A stretch of 64,000 nt of DNA from an uncultured Woeseiaceae bacterium (lineage in GTDB: Bacteria; Pseudomonadota; Gammaproteobacteria; Steroidobacterales; Woeseiaceae). The stretch is from positions 310,001 through 374,000 of the forward strand of contig CALZJH010000002.1 in the NCBI GenBank assembly GCA_945787845.1, in the 5' to 3' direction. The notes under the pieces were generated by a model. That model did not search any database, was not told the DNA's origin, and worked only from the letters and a program-made list of their open reading frames with translations. Position numbers and translations under genes: made by a program. Below, one piece after another: positions 19,547-28,331 of this stretch (positions within the stretch are counted from its first letter, which is position 1; every line of letters starts with the position of its first letter).

Positions 19547-20587
19547 GTGACCTTTTGGATTATTCTCGTTGTCTTGTGCCTCGCGGCTGTCGTTTTTGCC
19601 GTTTGGCCCCTGTACCGCGAATCACATCGCCTGACGCCGCTGCTCGCGACCGTTCTGGTATTCACGGTCGCGTTTACGACCATCATCTACGATCGGGTAG
19701 GCAGCCCCGGCGTGCCTTCCGGTCGAAGTGTCGCAAACGGCGGTGGTGAAGAGCTGCCCGGTATGGAGGAAGTCGTGACCTCGTTGCAGGCGCGGCTGGC
19801 GGAAAATCCCGACGACATTGCGGGCTGGAAGATGCTCGGCCGCACCCAGTTGACGATGCGTGACTACGTTGGCGCTGTAGAAACCTACGAGAAAGCCATG
19901 GCACTCGAGGAAGGCAGGGACGCCCAGACCATGGTTGACCTTGCTGTCGCGATTCTTAATCGTGATGGCACGCCGATTGAAGGGCGTCCGGCAAGCCTTA
20001 TCGACAATGCTCTCGCGCTTGACGCGAACAACCCCGCGGCATTGTTTTATTCGGGACTGGGAGCCGCGAATCGCGGCGACACGGAGACGGCGGCCGCGCG
20101 TTGGGAGATTCTGCTGGGCCTGAATCCGCCCGAGAACATTCGCGGTATCCTCGAGCAACGCCTGGCCGAGTGGCGTGGTGAATCCATGCCGGCGCAGGCG
20201 CCGCCCGTGCAAATGCCGCCGGAGACCACGGCGCAGGCAGGCAACGCGGTCATTTCGGCGCAAGTGTCCCTGTCCGACGACGCGATGGCAGCCATGTCGG
20301 GTGATGCGAGCGTGTTTGTGATAGCGCGGGATCCTGCGGCGCCGTCGCCGCCGATCGCGGTGTCACGGCATCGGGTCAGCGACCTGCCGACGCTCATTTC
20401 GTTGAGTGACGCGCAGTCGATGGTCGAGGGACGCAATCTCTCGATGTTTGCCGAGATCGAGCTGCTGGCACGCGTATCGCTGTCGGGTACGCCCGGCGCG
20501 GCGTCCGGCGACTGGTTCGGGTCGCTGCTCGTCCGGCCGGCGGAAAACGATTCGGTAGTCCTTACGATTAACAAGCAGGTGCCCTGA
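19547..20587 (+). CDS. ccmI: cytochrome c maturation TPR protein CcmI
   Basis: A 346-residue apocytochrome c chaperone. Two N-terminal helices flank a short cytoplasmic loop, followed by TPR repeats (GWKMLGRTQLTMRDYVGAVE; NPAALFYSGLGAANRGD) and a C-terminal periplasmic domain with a VFVIARDP segment. The start is GTG at 19547, preceded by a GAAGAGGGG site and five bases after the ccmH stop. An earlier in-frame codon at 19517 lies within ccmH. Confidence 0.92.
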   Translation: MTFWIILVVLCLAAVVFAVWPLYRESHRLTPLLATVLVFTVAFTTIIYDRVGSPGVPSGRSVANGGGEELPGMEEVVTSLQARLAENPDDIAGWKMLGRTQLTMRDYVGAVETYEKAMALEEGRDAQTMVDLAVAILNRDGTPIEGRPASLIDNALALDANNPAALFYSGLGAANRGDTETAAARWEILLGLNPPENIRGILEQRLAEWRGESMPAQAPPVQMPPETTAQAGNAVISAQVSLSDDAMAAMSGDASVFVIARDPAAPSPPIAVSRHRVSDLPTLISLSDAQSMVEGRNLSMFAEIELLARVSLSGTPGAASGDWFGSLLVRPAENDSVVLTINKQVP

Positions 20588-20591
20588 AGCA

Positions 20592-20996
20592 TTGGCGGGT
20601 GAGTCGAACCCGTCGGAGCGCATGTGTTTTGCCTGCGGCAAGGACAATCCAATCGGTTTGCAGATCGACTTCCATGTCGAAGGCGACACCTGCACCGCCG
20701 AATTCACGCCCAACGAAAACCACCTGAGCTGGGAAGATACCGTGCATGGCGGCATCATCTACAGTGCGCTCGACGACGTGACCGGTAACATTCCTTACCA
20801 GCAGGGAGTCAAGGCACATACGGCTCGCTGTGAAATCCGGTATCGCCAGCCATTGCGACAAGGGGAGACCGTTCTCCTGAAAGGCTGGACTGAAAAGCGC
20901 AAGGGCCGTCTAATGGTCATTCGCGGAGAGGCGCGACGCAAATCTGACAACGAGCTCGTGGCCGAATGCACGGCGAGCTTTCTCGTGGAGCAATAA
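20592..20996 (+). CDS. PaaI-type hotdog thioesterase
   Basis: A 134-residue hotdog-fold protein, probably an acyl-CoA thioesterase. HGGIIYSALDDVTG is the family segment with the active-site aspartate on the helix, preceded by CFACGKDNPIGLQ as found in a PaaI-like subgroup. The start is uncertain: TTG at 20592, four bases after ccmI, or ATG at 20622, whose GGAG site is very close. The substrate is unknown. It leads directly into the next gene. Confidence 0.82.
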   Translation: MAGESNPSERMCFACGKDNPIGLQIDFHVEGDTCTAEFTPNENHLSWEDTVHGGIIYSALDDVTGNIPYQQGVKAHTARCEIRYRQPLRQGETVLLKGWTEKRKGRLMVIRGEARRKSDNELVAECTASFLVEQ

Positions 20997-21962
20997 GTGG
21001 CACTACCTTCAGTACTCGCTGGTAAGCTCCGGCTGCCGATGATTGGCGCGCCGATGTTTATCGTGTCCGGACCGGAACTCGTTACCGAGCAATGCAAAGC
21101 CGGCATCGTCGGGTCTTTTCCTGCGTTGAATGCGCGGCCGCAAGAGACGCTGGTTGAATGGATTCGGCAAATCAAGACGGATCTTGCCGAGCACTCACAG
21201 GCGCATCCGGACGAACCTGTCGCACCATTTGCGGTGAACCAGATCGTGCATCCGAGCAACCCGCGGCTGCTTGCGGATATGGAGGTCTGCGTTGCCGAAC
21301 AGGTACCGATCATTATCACGAGCCTGAGCCCTCCGAGTGACATTGTAAAAGCCGTGCATGACTACGGCGGTCTCGTGTTTCACGACGTTATAAACCTGCG
21401 GCATGCGCGCAAAGCGATCGGGCAGGGCGTCGACGGCGTTATTGCCGTGTGTGCGGGAGCCGGCGGGCATGCCGGGGCGCTGAGTCCGTTCGCCCTCGTT
21501 GGAGAGCTGCGCAAGGAGTTTGACGGCGCGCTGATTCTGTCGGGGTCCATCACGCGAGGCGACGACGTCCTCGCGGCAACGGCGATGGGCGCCGACCTTG
21601 CTTACAGCGGGACGCGGTTCATCGCCACCAATGAAGCGCGCGCCGTGCCGGACTACAAAGAGATGATTGTCGAAAGCACGGCCAGCGATATCGTCAATTC
21701 CTCGCTCTTCACCGGTGTTCATGGCAATTACCTGGCCGGCAGCATTGCGAACGCCGGTATGGACCCGGCGAACCTGCCGTCCGGCAGCAAAGATGATATG
21801 GACTTCAGCAAGGCCACTGCGCCCGATGCGAAGGCCTGGAAGGACATCTGGGGCGCCGGGCAGGGCGTCGGCAACATTCACGACATTGTCCCCGCACGCG
21901 AGGTCGTTATGCGCATGGAGCGGGAATACCGTGACGCCCTGGCCCGTATCAACGCCGCGTGA
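20997..21962 (+). CDS. nitronate monooxygenase family protein
   Basis: A 321-residue FMN-dependent TIM-barrel enzyme of the nitronate monooxygenase/2-nitropropane dioxygenase family. PMIGAPMFIVSGPELV and GVDGVIAVCAGAGGHAGALSPFALV contain the flavin and phosphate binding glycines, and GADLAYSGTRFIAT the second phosphate site. The start is GTG at 20997, immediately after the thioesterase stop, implying coupling. It may detoxify nitronates, but family members differ in substrate. Confidence 0.88.
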   Translation: MALPSVLAGKLRLPMIGAPMFIVSGPELVTEQCKAGIVGSFPALNARPQETLVEWIRQIKTDLAEHSQAHPDEPVAPFAVNQIVHPSNPRLLADMEVCVAEQVPIIITSLSPPSDIVKAVHDYGGLVFHDVINLRHARKAIGQGVDGVIAVCAGAGGHAGALSPFALVGELRKEFDGALILSGSITRGDDVLAATAMGADLAYSGTRFIATNEARAVPDYKEMIVESTASDIVNSSLFTGVHGNYLAGSIANAGMDPANLPSGSKDDMDFSKATAPDAKAWKDIWGAGQGVGNIHDIVPAREVVMRMEREYRDALARINAA

Positions 21963-22375
21963 TCGTGCACACGGTTCTCTGGTCTTATTTGTTCGTGGCG
22001 CTGGGTGGTGCACTGGGTGCCATGGCGCGTTTCGCGCTGAACGTCTTTCTGCAGCGCGACGTCGCATTCCCATGGGGCACGCTCGGGGCCAACCTTATCG
22101 GCTGCCTGGTGATGGGCATGCTTGCACACCTGATCGCGCATTCATCGTGGTTTAACGAAGCGGGATTCATCCCGGACCAGTATCGCCTGCTGTTCGCAAT
22201 CGGTTTTTGCGGCAGCTTCACGACATTGTCGACGCTGGTCATGGAACTGAACACGATGCTGCAACGCAACGAGTTGTTCTACTCGTTTACCTACCTGTTC
22301 GGCACGCTGGTTGGCGGCTTTGCGTGCTTCTACCTGGGGTTCGCTATTCTGCGCTCGCTTCGAGCAGCGCTGTAA
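21959..22375 (+). CDS. crcB: fluoride exporter CrcB/Fluc
   Basis: A 138-residue four-helix membrane protein that forms dual-topology fluoride channels. LGGALGAMARFAL, FPWGTLGANLIGC and IGFCGSFTTLSTLVME are the characteristic pore segments. It starts with GTG at 21959, overlapping the upstream stop, so it is translated within the ccm-downstream transcript; no separate leader for a fluoride riboswitch exists. The end overlaps the convergent decarboxylase by 32 bases. Confidence 0.95.
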   Translation: MIVHTVLWSYLFVALGGALGAMARFALNVFLQRDVAFPWGTLGANLIGCLVMGMLAHLIAHSSWFNEAGFIPDQYRLLFAIGFCGSFTTLSTLVMELNTMLQRNELFYSFTYLFGTLVGGFACFYLGFAILRSLRAAL

Positions 22376-23681
22376 GCCGTTCCAGCCATTCCTCGTGTTC
22401 GGGCTTCATCAACGTCGAACGCAGGCAGACGACTGTCTCCGAGTCGACCGCCACGTCGGGGGCGTAGGTCGCGAACAGGTCGCTGGGTATTTCGATGAGT
22501 GCCAGGTGCAGCTCGCGCTCCGCGGCTTTATCGAAGACCTCACGTGCGCGCGCTGAAACTGCTGTCGTGGTTTCCGCATTAACGGCATATACGACAATGT
22601 CGAGCTCGGGCGGCATCATCGGCGTGAAGAGGCTGCTGTTGTGCAGGTCCCTCCACAGCATTCGCGCGGCACGCAGGCAACTGTCGAGTCCCTGGGCGAA
22701 TTCGCCGTCCGGTACCGGTGGCAACAGGCGATGCGTCGCCCATAGCGCGACGGCCGACGCGCCGGCACGCGAGCACTCCAGCGTGATTTCGCCAAGGTGC
22801 ATGTCGCCCGAACTGAAATAGGTGTACGGCGAGTCATGCTGATACAGCGTACCGACGGACGGGTCGCGGAAGAGGATGCAGCCGCAGCCGTAAGGCTGCA
22901 GACCATGCTTGTGCGGGTCGATGACGATCGAATCGACGTCACTCAGTCTGTCGTAGTGTCGCTTCGGCTCGCTGTCGAGTTCGGCAGCCAGACCAAAATA
23001 GCCACCGTACGCGGCGTCCGCGTGTATACGAAAGTCGTATCGTTCACGCAGGGCCAGGAGGTCGGCAAGGGGATCGACAGCGCCAAGCCCGGTATTGCCG
23101 ATTGTTACGACAACCGTCCCGACATCGCCACCGGCGAGCATGCGCTCGATCGCCACCACGTCCATCCGACCGCGGGTGTCGACCGGGACGCCCGCAAACG
23201 GAATGCCGAGCACCTCGGTGATACGGCCGTGCGTGTAATGCGCCTGTGTCGACGCGATGATTTTCTTCCCGGGCTGCAGCCGTCCGGCCACCCAGAGCGC
23301 CTCGAGGTTTGCCATCGTGCCGCCGCCCGCCAGGTGTCCAAGGGGCTGGTCCCAGCCAAACACGCGGCCAAGTTCAACGATGCATTCTTTTTCCATAGCC
23401 GAACTGGCGCGGCCCCCGTCCAGGGCGTGATTGTTCGGGTTCACCCACAACGACAACGCATAGGCCATACGCGCGACCGGGTGCGGCGGCTTCAGCATCT
23501 GGCCCGCATACTGCGGGTGAAAATACGGGAAGTTGTCCTGCATGCGCTCGGCGACCTCCGTCAGAACCCCGGCCGCACGTTTCGTGTCGAATGTGGGCGT
23601 GAACTCCGGCAGGTCCGAAGTTCCTTCCTCGAGTTTCTGCAGTGCGCTGCCCAGCAGCTCCAGCTCGCGTTGGTTGATCAT
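22344..23681 (-). CDS. group II PLP-dependent decarboxylase family protein
   Basis: A 445-residue protein of the glutamate/aromatic amino acid decarboxylase superfamily. The PLP lysine is Lys258 in VIDPHKHGLQPYG, preceded by the pyridine-binding aspartate in HADAAYGG (Asp222). GGGTMANLEALWVAGR and HYTHGRITEVLG fit the phosphate and ring-stacking regions. The amino acid substrate cannot be read from sequence. ATG at 23681 has an AGGAA site and is divergent from the hydroxylase gene 48 bases away. Confidence 0.88.
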   Translation of the reverse strand: MINQRELELLGSALQKLEEGTSDLPEFTPTFDTKRAAGVLTEVAERMQDNFPYFHPQYAGQMLKPPHPVARMAYALSLWVNPNNHALDGGRASSAMEKECIVELGRVFGWDQPLGHLAGGGTMANLEALWVAGRLQPGKKIIASTQAHYTHGRITEVLGIPFAGVPVDTRGRMDVVAIERMLAGGDVGTVVVTIGNTGLGAVDPLADLLALRERYDFRIHADAAYGGYFGLAAELDSEPKRHYDRLSDVDSIVIDPHKHGLQPYGCGCILFRDPSVGTLYQHDSPYTYFSSGDMHLGEITLECSRAGASAVALWATHRLLPPVPDGEFAQGLDSCLRAARMLWRDLHNSSLFTPMMPPELDIVVYAVNAETTTAVSARAREVFDKAAERELHLALIEIPSDLFATYAPDVAVDSETVVCLRSTLMKPEHEEWLERLTALLEASAE

Positions 23682-23729
23682 TGGCTGTTCCTGTTCCCGT
23701 TGCCGCGCAGCTTACCGTAAACTGCATGG

Positions 23730-24983
23730 ATGGACCTGATCGCACTGGCCGTACCGTTTTTTCTGCTGGCCCTGCTGGTTGAGATAGCCGCCAACTGGCG
23801 CAAAAAGACGGGCTATTACCGGAGCAACGATGCCATCAACAGCATCAGTGCCGGTATGCTGGATACCACACTGGGCTACTTCACGAAGTTCCTGCCGCTG
23901 CTGGGCTGGGGATTTGCGATGCAGCACCTGGCTCTGTTCGAGATTCCCAGGGAGTGGTTCAACCTGTCGTTGCAGGGTCTCGGATGGTGGGCCCTGGCGG
24001 CCATTGCCTGGGATTTCTGCTACTACTGGTTTCATCGTTTCAGCCATGAGATTTCCATTCTCTGGGCGGCCCATGCCGTGCATCACCAGAGCGAGGACTA
24101 CAATTTGTCCACGGCCTTGCGCCAGACCAGCACGGGGTTCCTGTTCGGCTGGATTTTCTACCTGCCTTTGTTCGTGGTCGGGTTTCCCCTGGAGGTGCTG
24201 ATAACGGTCAATGCCGTAAACCTCATTTACCAGTTCTGGGTTCATACCCAGTTGATCCGACGGCTGGGTCCGCTGGAAGCGGTTCTCATGACGCCGTCGC
24301 ACCACCGTGTGCATCACGCACAGAACGAGCGCTACATCGATAAGAACTACGGCGGCATGTTCATTCTCTGGGATCGCCTGTTCGGTTCCTACGAGCCTGA
24401 GAGCGACGATGAACCGGTGGTATTCGGCGTGCGCAAGCCGCTGGCGAACTGGAATCCGTTCTGGGCCAACCTGCAGGTCTACGACTACCTGTGGTTCGAT
24501 GCGCGCAAAACGAAACGCTGGCGTGACAAGCTCGGTGTCTGGTTCCGGCGCACGGGATGGCGACCGGCTGACGTACAGGCGCGTTATCCGAAGTCGCGTG
24601 CGGACCTCGCGCATTTCGAGAAATTCGACCCGGAGGTCGCACCAGGGATCCGGCGTTATACGGTCGCGCAGTTCGGCGTTGCCATCGCGGCTGTTCTCTG
24701 GATTGGTGAGCTGTTCGCCAGCAGCGGGGCCAGCGCCGTCGTCGTTCCGTGCATCGCACTCTGGGCACTGCTGTTGTCGCTGGGCTGGCTTAATGAGGGC
24801 AGGCACGCCGCGGTAGCGCTGGAGCTGATTCGGCTGCTGGTACTGACACCGGCGCTGCTGCTGGCTGCCTATCTGTCGGGAATGGCGATCGGCTTGTCCG
24901 CCGTGATCGGTCTCGGTGTGTACGCGGTCGCAGCCTCGGCATGGTTGCTCGGTGTCGGGCGAAATCAGCAGGTATTAGCATAA
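23730..24983 (+). CDS. sterol desaturase/fatty acid hydroxylase family membrane protein
   Basis: A 417-residue integral membrane di-iron oxygenase. The three histidine clusters are HRFSHE, HAVHH and HHRVHH, in the expected spacing for the family (ERG3, plasmanylethanolamine desaturase-like and lipid hydroxylases). The N-terminal half holds the catalytic core, and residues about 300-410 add four more hydrophobic segments. The substrate is probably a lipid. ATG at 23730; another ATG four bases upstream is out of frame. Confidence 0.9.
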   Translation: MDLIALAVPFFLLALLVEIAANWRKKTGYYRSNDAINSISAGMLDTTLGYFTKFLPLLGWGFAMQHLALFEIPREWFNLSLQGLGWWALAAIAWDFCYYWFHRFSHEISILWAAHAVHHQSEDYNLSTALRQTSTGFLFGWIFYLPLFVVGFPLEVLITVNAVNLIYQFWVHTQLIRRLGPLEAVLMTPSHHRVHHAQNERYIDKNYGGMFILWDRLFGSYEPESDDEPVVFGVRKPLANWNPFWANLQVYDYLWFDARKTKRWRDKLGVWFRRTGWRPADVQARYPKSRADLAHFEKFDPEVAPGIRRYTVAQFGVAIAAVLWIGELFASSGASAVVVPCIALWALLLSLGWLNEGRHAAVALELIRLLVLTPALLLAAYLSGMAIGLSAVIGLGVYAVAASAWLLGVGRNQQVLA

Positions 24984-24991
24984 AAATCAAC

Positions 24992-25009
24992 AATTAATGA
25001 ACATTAATT
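24992..25009. promoter_or_regulatory. AT-rich palindrome upstream of ridA
   Basis: AATTAAT, spacer GAAC, ATTAATT is a perfect 7-bp inverted repeat in a strikingly AT-rich 40-base gap within GC-rich surroundings. It lies 16 bases before the RidA start and may be a promoter element or operator. Confidence 0.4.
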
Positions 25010-25024
25010 AGAGTTAATTCGACT

Positions 25025-25414
25025 ATGAAGCGAGTCAATATACGCACAGGTGCACCGTGGGAATCGATTGTCGGTTATTGCCGCGCTGTCAGGATCGGCC
25101 CGCACGTATCGGTATCCGGCACGGCACCGGTCGGCGACGATGGCGAGGTGGTCGGGGTCGGCGACGCTTACGTTCAGGCAAAGCGCTGCATCGAGATCAT
25201 CGAAAAGGCGCTGGCGGAGGCGGGCGCTGGTCTGGGTGATGTGGTCAGGACCCGGATGTTCGTGACCGACATCAGTCAGTGGGAAGCGATCGGACGTGCC
25301 CACGGAGAGGCCTTTGGGGAGATTCTCCCGGCCACGGCCATGGTCGAGGTGTCGCAGCTCATCGATCCCGCCATGCTGGTCGAGATCGAGGCGGACGCAA
25401 TCATTGCGGACTAG
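25025..25414 (+). CDS. RidA/YjgF family deaminase
   Basis: A 129-residue Rid-family protein. The catalytic arginine segment is VVRTRMFVTDIS, with the typical glycine-rich start VSVSGTAPV and C-terminal VEVSQLIDPAMLVEIEADAI. These proteins hydrolyse reactive enamine/imine intermediates from PLP enzymes. The N-terminus and length suggest a Rid subfamily other than archetypal RidA. It overlaps the next gene by eleven bases. Confidence 0.9.
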   Translation: MKRVNIRTGAPWESIVGYCRAVRIGPHVSVSGTAPVGDDGEVVGVGDAYVQAKRCIEIIEKALAEAGAGLGDVVRTRMFVTDISQWEAIGRAHGEAFGEILPATAMVEVSQLIDPAMLVEIEADAIIAD

Positions 25415-26582
25415 CCGCAGCCGCCGGACCACGATTTCAGCCGCCGAGGCGCGGCGCATTGCGCTCGCTGCACAGGGGCTCGACAGGGGCCGTCCTGCGT
25501 CGCCCAACGATGCCCGGCACTTTCGACGCGCACTGCACGCGATTGGCGTGCTGCAGCTGGACTTCGTCAACGTGCTGATCCCTGCTCATTTCCTGATCTT
25601 GTGGTCCCGGCTCGGGGGCTATAACCGCAGGCGGCTCGAACGATTCCTCTACGACTCGCGTGAGTTCACGGAGCAGTGGGCGCACGAAGCGTCGATCGTC
25701 CGGACCAGTGACTGGCCCTTGCTGGAGCATCGTCGGCAGGCGTGGGAGCCATGGCGGCGAAATCCGCTGGCAACGCTCGACGATCCCGAGGCGTACCTTC
25801 GCGATATTCTCGAGCAGGTACGGGACCAAGGCGCCGTCACGGCCAACGACCTGCCGGCCGCGCAGAGCCCTGCCCGTAAGAAGCCGGGCGACTGGCATCG
25901 CCCGGTTCAGCGTTGGGCGCTGGAGCACCACTTTGGCCGCGGCCTGCTGGGCGTCCGCCGGCGCCTGGGCAACTTCCAGCGCGTCTACGACCTGCCCGAA
26001 CGACTCATCGATGACGTCCACCGTGTGCGGTCTGTGAGCACGCACGATGCGCGACGTGAGCTGCTCCGACAATCCGCGACGTCGCTTGGCGTGGCGACGC
26101 TACAAGACCTCGCGGACTACTATCGCATGAGCTCCCGAGACGCGTCGCCGCGTGTCGCCGAGCTCGTCGAGGAGGGCGCCCTGCAGCCGGTCCGGGTCGA
26201 GGGCTGGAAGGACCAGGCCTACTTGGCGGACACGGCCAGATTTCCCCGCAAGATCGAGGGCGCCAGCTTGCTGTCGCCGTTTGATCCGATGGTCTGGTGT
26301 CGGCCCAGGGCTGCGCGACTGTTCGATTTCGAGTACCGCATAGAGATCTACGTACCCGAAGCGCAGCGGCGCTGGGGCTACTACGTCCTGCCATTCCTGC
26401 TGGGGGATCGCATCGTCGCGCGGGTGGACCTGAAGGCTGACCGCAAGGCCGGTGCTCTGCTCGTTAATGCACTGCATCACGAGGCCGGCACCGACCAAAA
26501 GAAAACCGAGGCCGCCCTCGCAGACGAACTCGGTGCCCTCGCAGAATGGCTGGGTCTGGAGTCGACCCGACACTGGCGGTAG
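25404..26582 (+). CDS. YcaQ/AlkX-type DNA glycosylase (winged-helix)
   Basis: A 392-residue member of the HTH_42 winged-helix family that includes E. coli YcaQ, a glycosylase that unhooks DNA interstrand crosslinks. The N-terminus ISAAEARRIALAAQGL, the segment LQLDFVNVL, and ASLLSPFDPMVWCRPRAARLFDFEYRIEIYVP match the family. The start is best placed at TTG 25404, giving the usual N-terminal length and an overlap with ridA; earlier in-frame codons lie deep inside ridA. Confidence 0.85.
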   Translation: MRTSRSRRTTISAAEARRIALAAQGLDRGRPASPNDARHFRRALHAIGVLQLDFVNVLIPAHFLILWSRLGGYNRRRLERFLYDSREFTEQWAHEASIVRTSDWPLLEHRRQAWEPWRRNPLATLDDPEAYLRDILEQVRDQGAVTANDLPAAQSPARKKPGDWHRPVQRWALEHHFGRGLLGVRRRLGNFQRVYDLPERLIDDVHRVRSVSTHDARRELLRQSATSLGVATLQDLADYYRMSSRDASPRVAELVEEGALQPVRVEGWKDQAYLADTARFPRKIEGASLLSPFDPMVWCRPRAARLFDFEYRIEIYVPEAQRRWGYYVLPFLLGDRIVARVDLKADRKAGALLVNALHHEAGTDQKKTEAALADELGALAEWLGLESTRHWR

Positions 26583-26614
26583 GCGTTGACAGCGTTCTGT
26601 GGAAAACTAGGCCC

Positions 26615-27205
26615 ATGCGAAGCCTCTATCTGACCAGTCTTGCCGCGCTGTGCGCGCTCATCGTCGCCGGCTGCGCGGCACCGCCCGAACTGCTGCCGAG
26701 GACTGCCGCCAATCCGGCCGGCATGGATCTCTCCGGAAGCTGGCTGCTTCGGGTGGATCCGGATGCGCCCCGGGCGCGGCCGGAACGGCAGGAGGAGATG
26801 ATCCGGATACCGCGGGCAACGTCGCGGCGGCGTCAGGAGGTCGTGGTGCGAGAATCCCGTGGCGCGAGCTCGAAAGGTCCGTCAGTGCATCTCTTCATCG
26901 AAAGCGGCAAGGCGCTGAAGATTACGCAAACTCCGCACGGCCTGTTCGTCAGCTTCGATCGGGCTGTGGTTGAAGAGTTTACGTTTGGCGAGAACCGCAT
27001 GATATCCCTCGGCCCGATCGAGGCGCAGCGCGTTTCCGGCTGGGAGGGCCCGGTATTCGTCGTGGAGACGATGGGCAAGAAGGGCGCGACGCTGAAAGAA
27101 ACCTGGACGCTCGATACCGCCGGGGACGAACTCGTTCGAGAGATCGGGATCGTCGACGGCGAGGAGCGGCTCTATTTCCGGCGAGAGGTGTTCGACCGGA
27201 CGTAA
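26615..27205 (+). CDS. predicted lipoprotein, unknown function
   Basis: A 196-residue lipoprotein. The signal MRSLYLTSLAALCALIVAGC ends with a lipobox cysteine. The mature region contains MDLSGSWLLRVDP, a lipocalin-like opening strand, followed by beta-rich segments (LKITQTPHGLFVSFDR; ETWTLDTAGDELVREI). The pattern resembles small beta-barrel or lipocalin-type stress proteins, but I cannot name a family. It follows the glycosylase gene by 32 bases. Confidence 0.65.
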   Translation: MRSLYLTSLAALCALIVAGCAAPPELLPRTAANPAGMDLSGSWLLRVDPDAPRARPERQEEMIRIPRATSRRRQEVVVRESRGASSKGPSVHLFIESGKALKITQTPHGLFVSFDRAVVEEFTFGENRMISLGPIEAQRVSGWEGPVFVVETMGKKGATLKETWTLDTAGDELVREIGIVDGEERLYFRREVFDRT

Positions 27206-27269
27206 AAGAGGGCGGTGGCTCTCTGGTTAGCCCGGCGGGAAGGAAAGGCCTTCCTCGGAGCCACCACCC
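27203..27269 (-). terminator. hairpin downstream of tonB-like gene
   Basis: GGGCGGTGGCT (27210-27220) pairs with AGCCACCACCC (27259-27269) apart from one mismatch, with a second small hairpin in the loop. Read on the minus strand it is followed by CTCTTTTA, so it probably terminates the TonB gene. It lies between two convergent genes and may serve both. Confidence 0.6.
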
Positions 27270-27278
27270 AGCGGAGGG

Positions 27279-27875
27279 TCATTCGTTCATCTCGAAGCGG
27301 AAGCGATAGTCAATTCCTGTCGCGACCTGCGGGACGCCATCCACCACGGGCGCCTTGAAGCGAAACCGCTGTGCGGCCTTGATCGCGGCCTTTTCGAAGG
27401 CTTTATGGCTCGATCTCGTGACCTCGATATTGGTGACGAGGCCATTGGTCATGACGTCAAACCGGACATCCACCCAGCCCTCGACGGCACGGGCCTGCAG
27501 ATTCGCCGGGTACGTCGGCTGTACACGCACGATGCTAATGAGGGGGCTGTCCGGGTTGCTCAGGCCCTCGAGCGTCGTGTCGACCGGTTTCGGACCCGCG
27601 GGCCGCACCGGGATGTAGAAGCCCTCTCCGGCGCCAGTGGGCGCCCTGCCGATCGGCGGTACAGGTGCCTCGCTCAGCGTCTTCTTGTCGAAGGCGTGCT
27701 CAGGGGGCGGGGGAGGCGTCTCTTCCCGGGGCAGGTGAATCCACTCGATAATGTGCCGGGGTTGAATCTCGGTCTTCGCGCCGGGTTGCAGATGAATGAG
27801 GCCCTGCATGGCGTATAGCAGGGCCAGCGTGACCAGGGTGCCCGTGGTAACGGCAGATGCGTAGCGTGCGAACAT
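27279..27875 (-). CDS. TonB family energy transducer
   Basis: A 198-residue protein with one N-terminal transmembrane helix, a proline-rich periplasmic stretch (ETPPPPPEHAF) and a C-terminal TonB domain (PTYPANLQARAVEGWVDVRFDV; AAQRFRFKAPVVDGVP). It passes proton-motive energy from ExbBD to TonB-dependent receptors such as the one at 60157. No exbB or exbD is adjacent. ATG at 27875 has an AGGAGC site. It is divergent from a PadR regulator gene, with palindromes between them, so PadR control is likely. Confidence 0.88.
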   Translation of the reverse strand: MFARYASAVTTGTLVTLALLYAMQGLIHLQPGAKTEIQPRHIIEWIHLPREETPPPPPEHAFDKKTLSEAPVPPIGRAPTGAGEGFYIPVRPAGPKPVDTTLEGLSNPDSPLISIVRVQPTYPANLQARAVEGWVDVRFDVMTNGLVTNIEVTRSSHKAFEKAAIKAAQRFRFKAPVVDGVPQVATGIDYRFRFEMNE

Positions 27876-27905
27876 GGTTTGCTCCTTCTGTAACCCGCCG
27901 TTCTC

Positions 27906-27983
27906 ATACCTCGAATTGCTAGGTATATGATACATACCTAGAACCACAAAGTAAGTCTTGTTATACCCTTTAGTTCGAGGTAT
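27906..27983. promoter_or_regulatory. tonB/padR divergent control region
   Basis: A perfect palindrome CTAGGTAT, seven-base spacer, ATACCTAG lies at 27919-27941. A second pair of matching arms, ATACCTCGAA at 27906-27915 and TTCGAGGTAT at 27974-27983, flanks it. All share the core GGTAT/ATACC. Repeated dyads between a PadR gene and its divergent neighbour are the usual autoregulatory arrangement of PadR repressors. Confidence 0.65.
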
Positions 27984-27992
27984 AGTCGGCGG

Positions 27993-28331
27993 ATGGCCAA
28001 AACCAACCCTCCATTCATGAGCGGCGTCCCGGAGCTACTGTTGTTGCGCCTGCTGAAGAACCGCGAGATGTACGGCTATGAGCTGGTGCGCTCAATCCGC
28101 GAAGTGACGGGCGAGGCGATTTCGCTCGGTGAGGGCGTGATCTACCCGGTGCTGCACAGCCTCGAGCGCAGCGGCTCGCTCAAGGCGAGACGCAAGCCGG
28201 TCGGGGGCCGCACGCGGGTGTACTATTCACTGACCAAACAGGGCCGTGGCCGGTTGGCGGATCTACAGGATGACTGGCGGCGGATCCAGACGGGTATCGA
28301 AACGGCGCTGGAGAGCCCCGGCCATGCGTGA
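27993..28331 (+). CDS. PadR family transcriptional regulator
   Basis: A 112-residue PadR-s1 protein with an N-terminal winged helix (ELLLLRLLKNREMYGYELVRSI...GEGVIYPVLHSLERSGSL) and a short C-terminal helix for dimerisation. GGRTRVYYSLTKQG is the wing. It overlaps the following gene by eight bases. The palindromes upstream suggest it represses itself and the divergent TonB gene. Confidence 0.92.
   Translation: MAKTNPPFMSGVPELLLLRLLKNREMYGYELVRSIREVTGEAISLGEGVIYPVLHSLERSGSLKARRKPVGGRTRVYYSLTKQGRGRLADLQDDWRRIQTGIETALESPGHA

Noticed and set aside
21959..22000. possible fluoride riboswitch before crcB
   Set aside because: crcB overlaps the upstream gene, so there is no untranslated leader to hold one.
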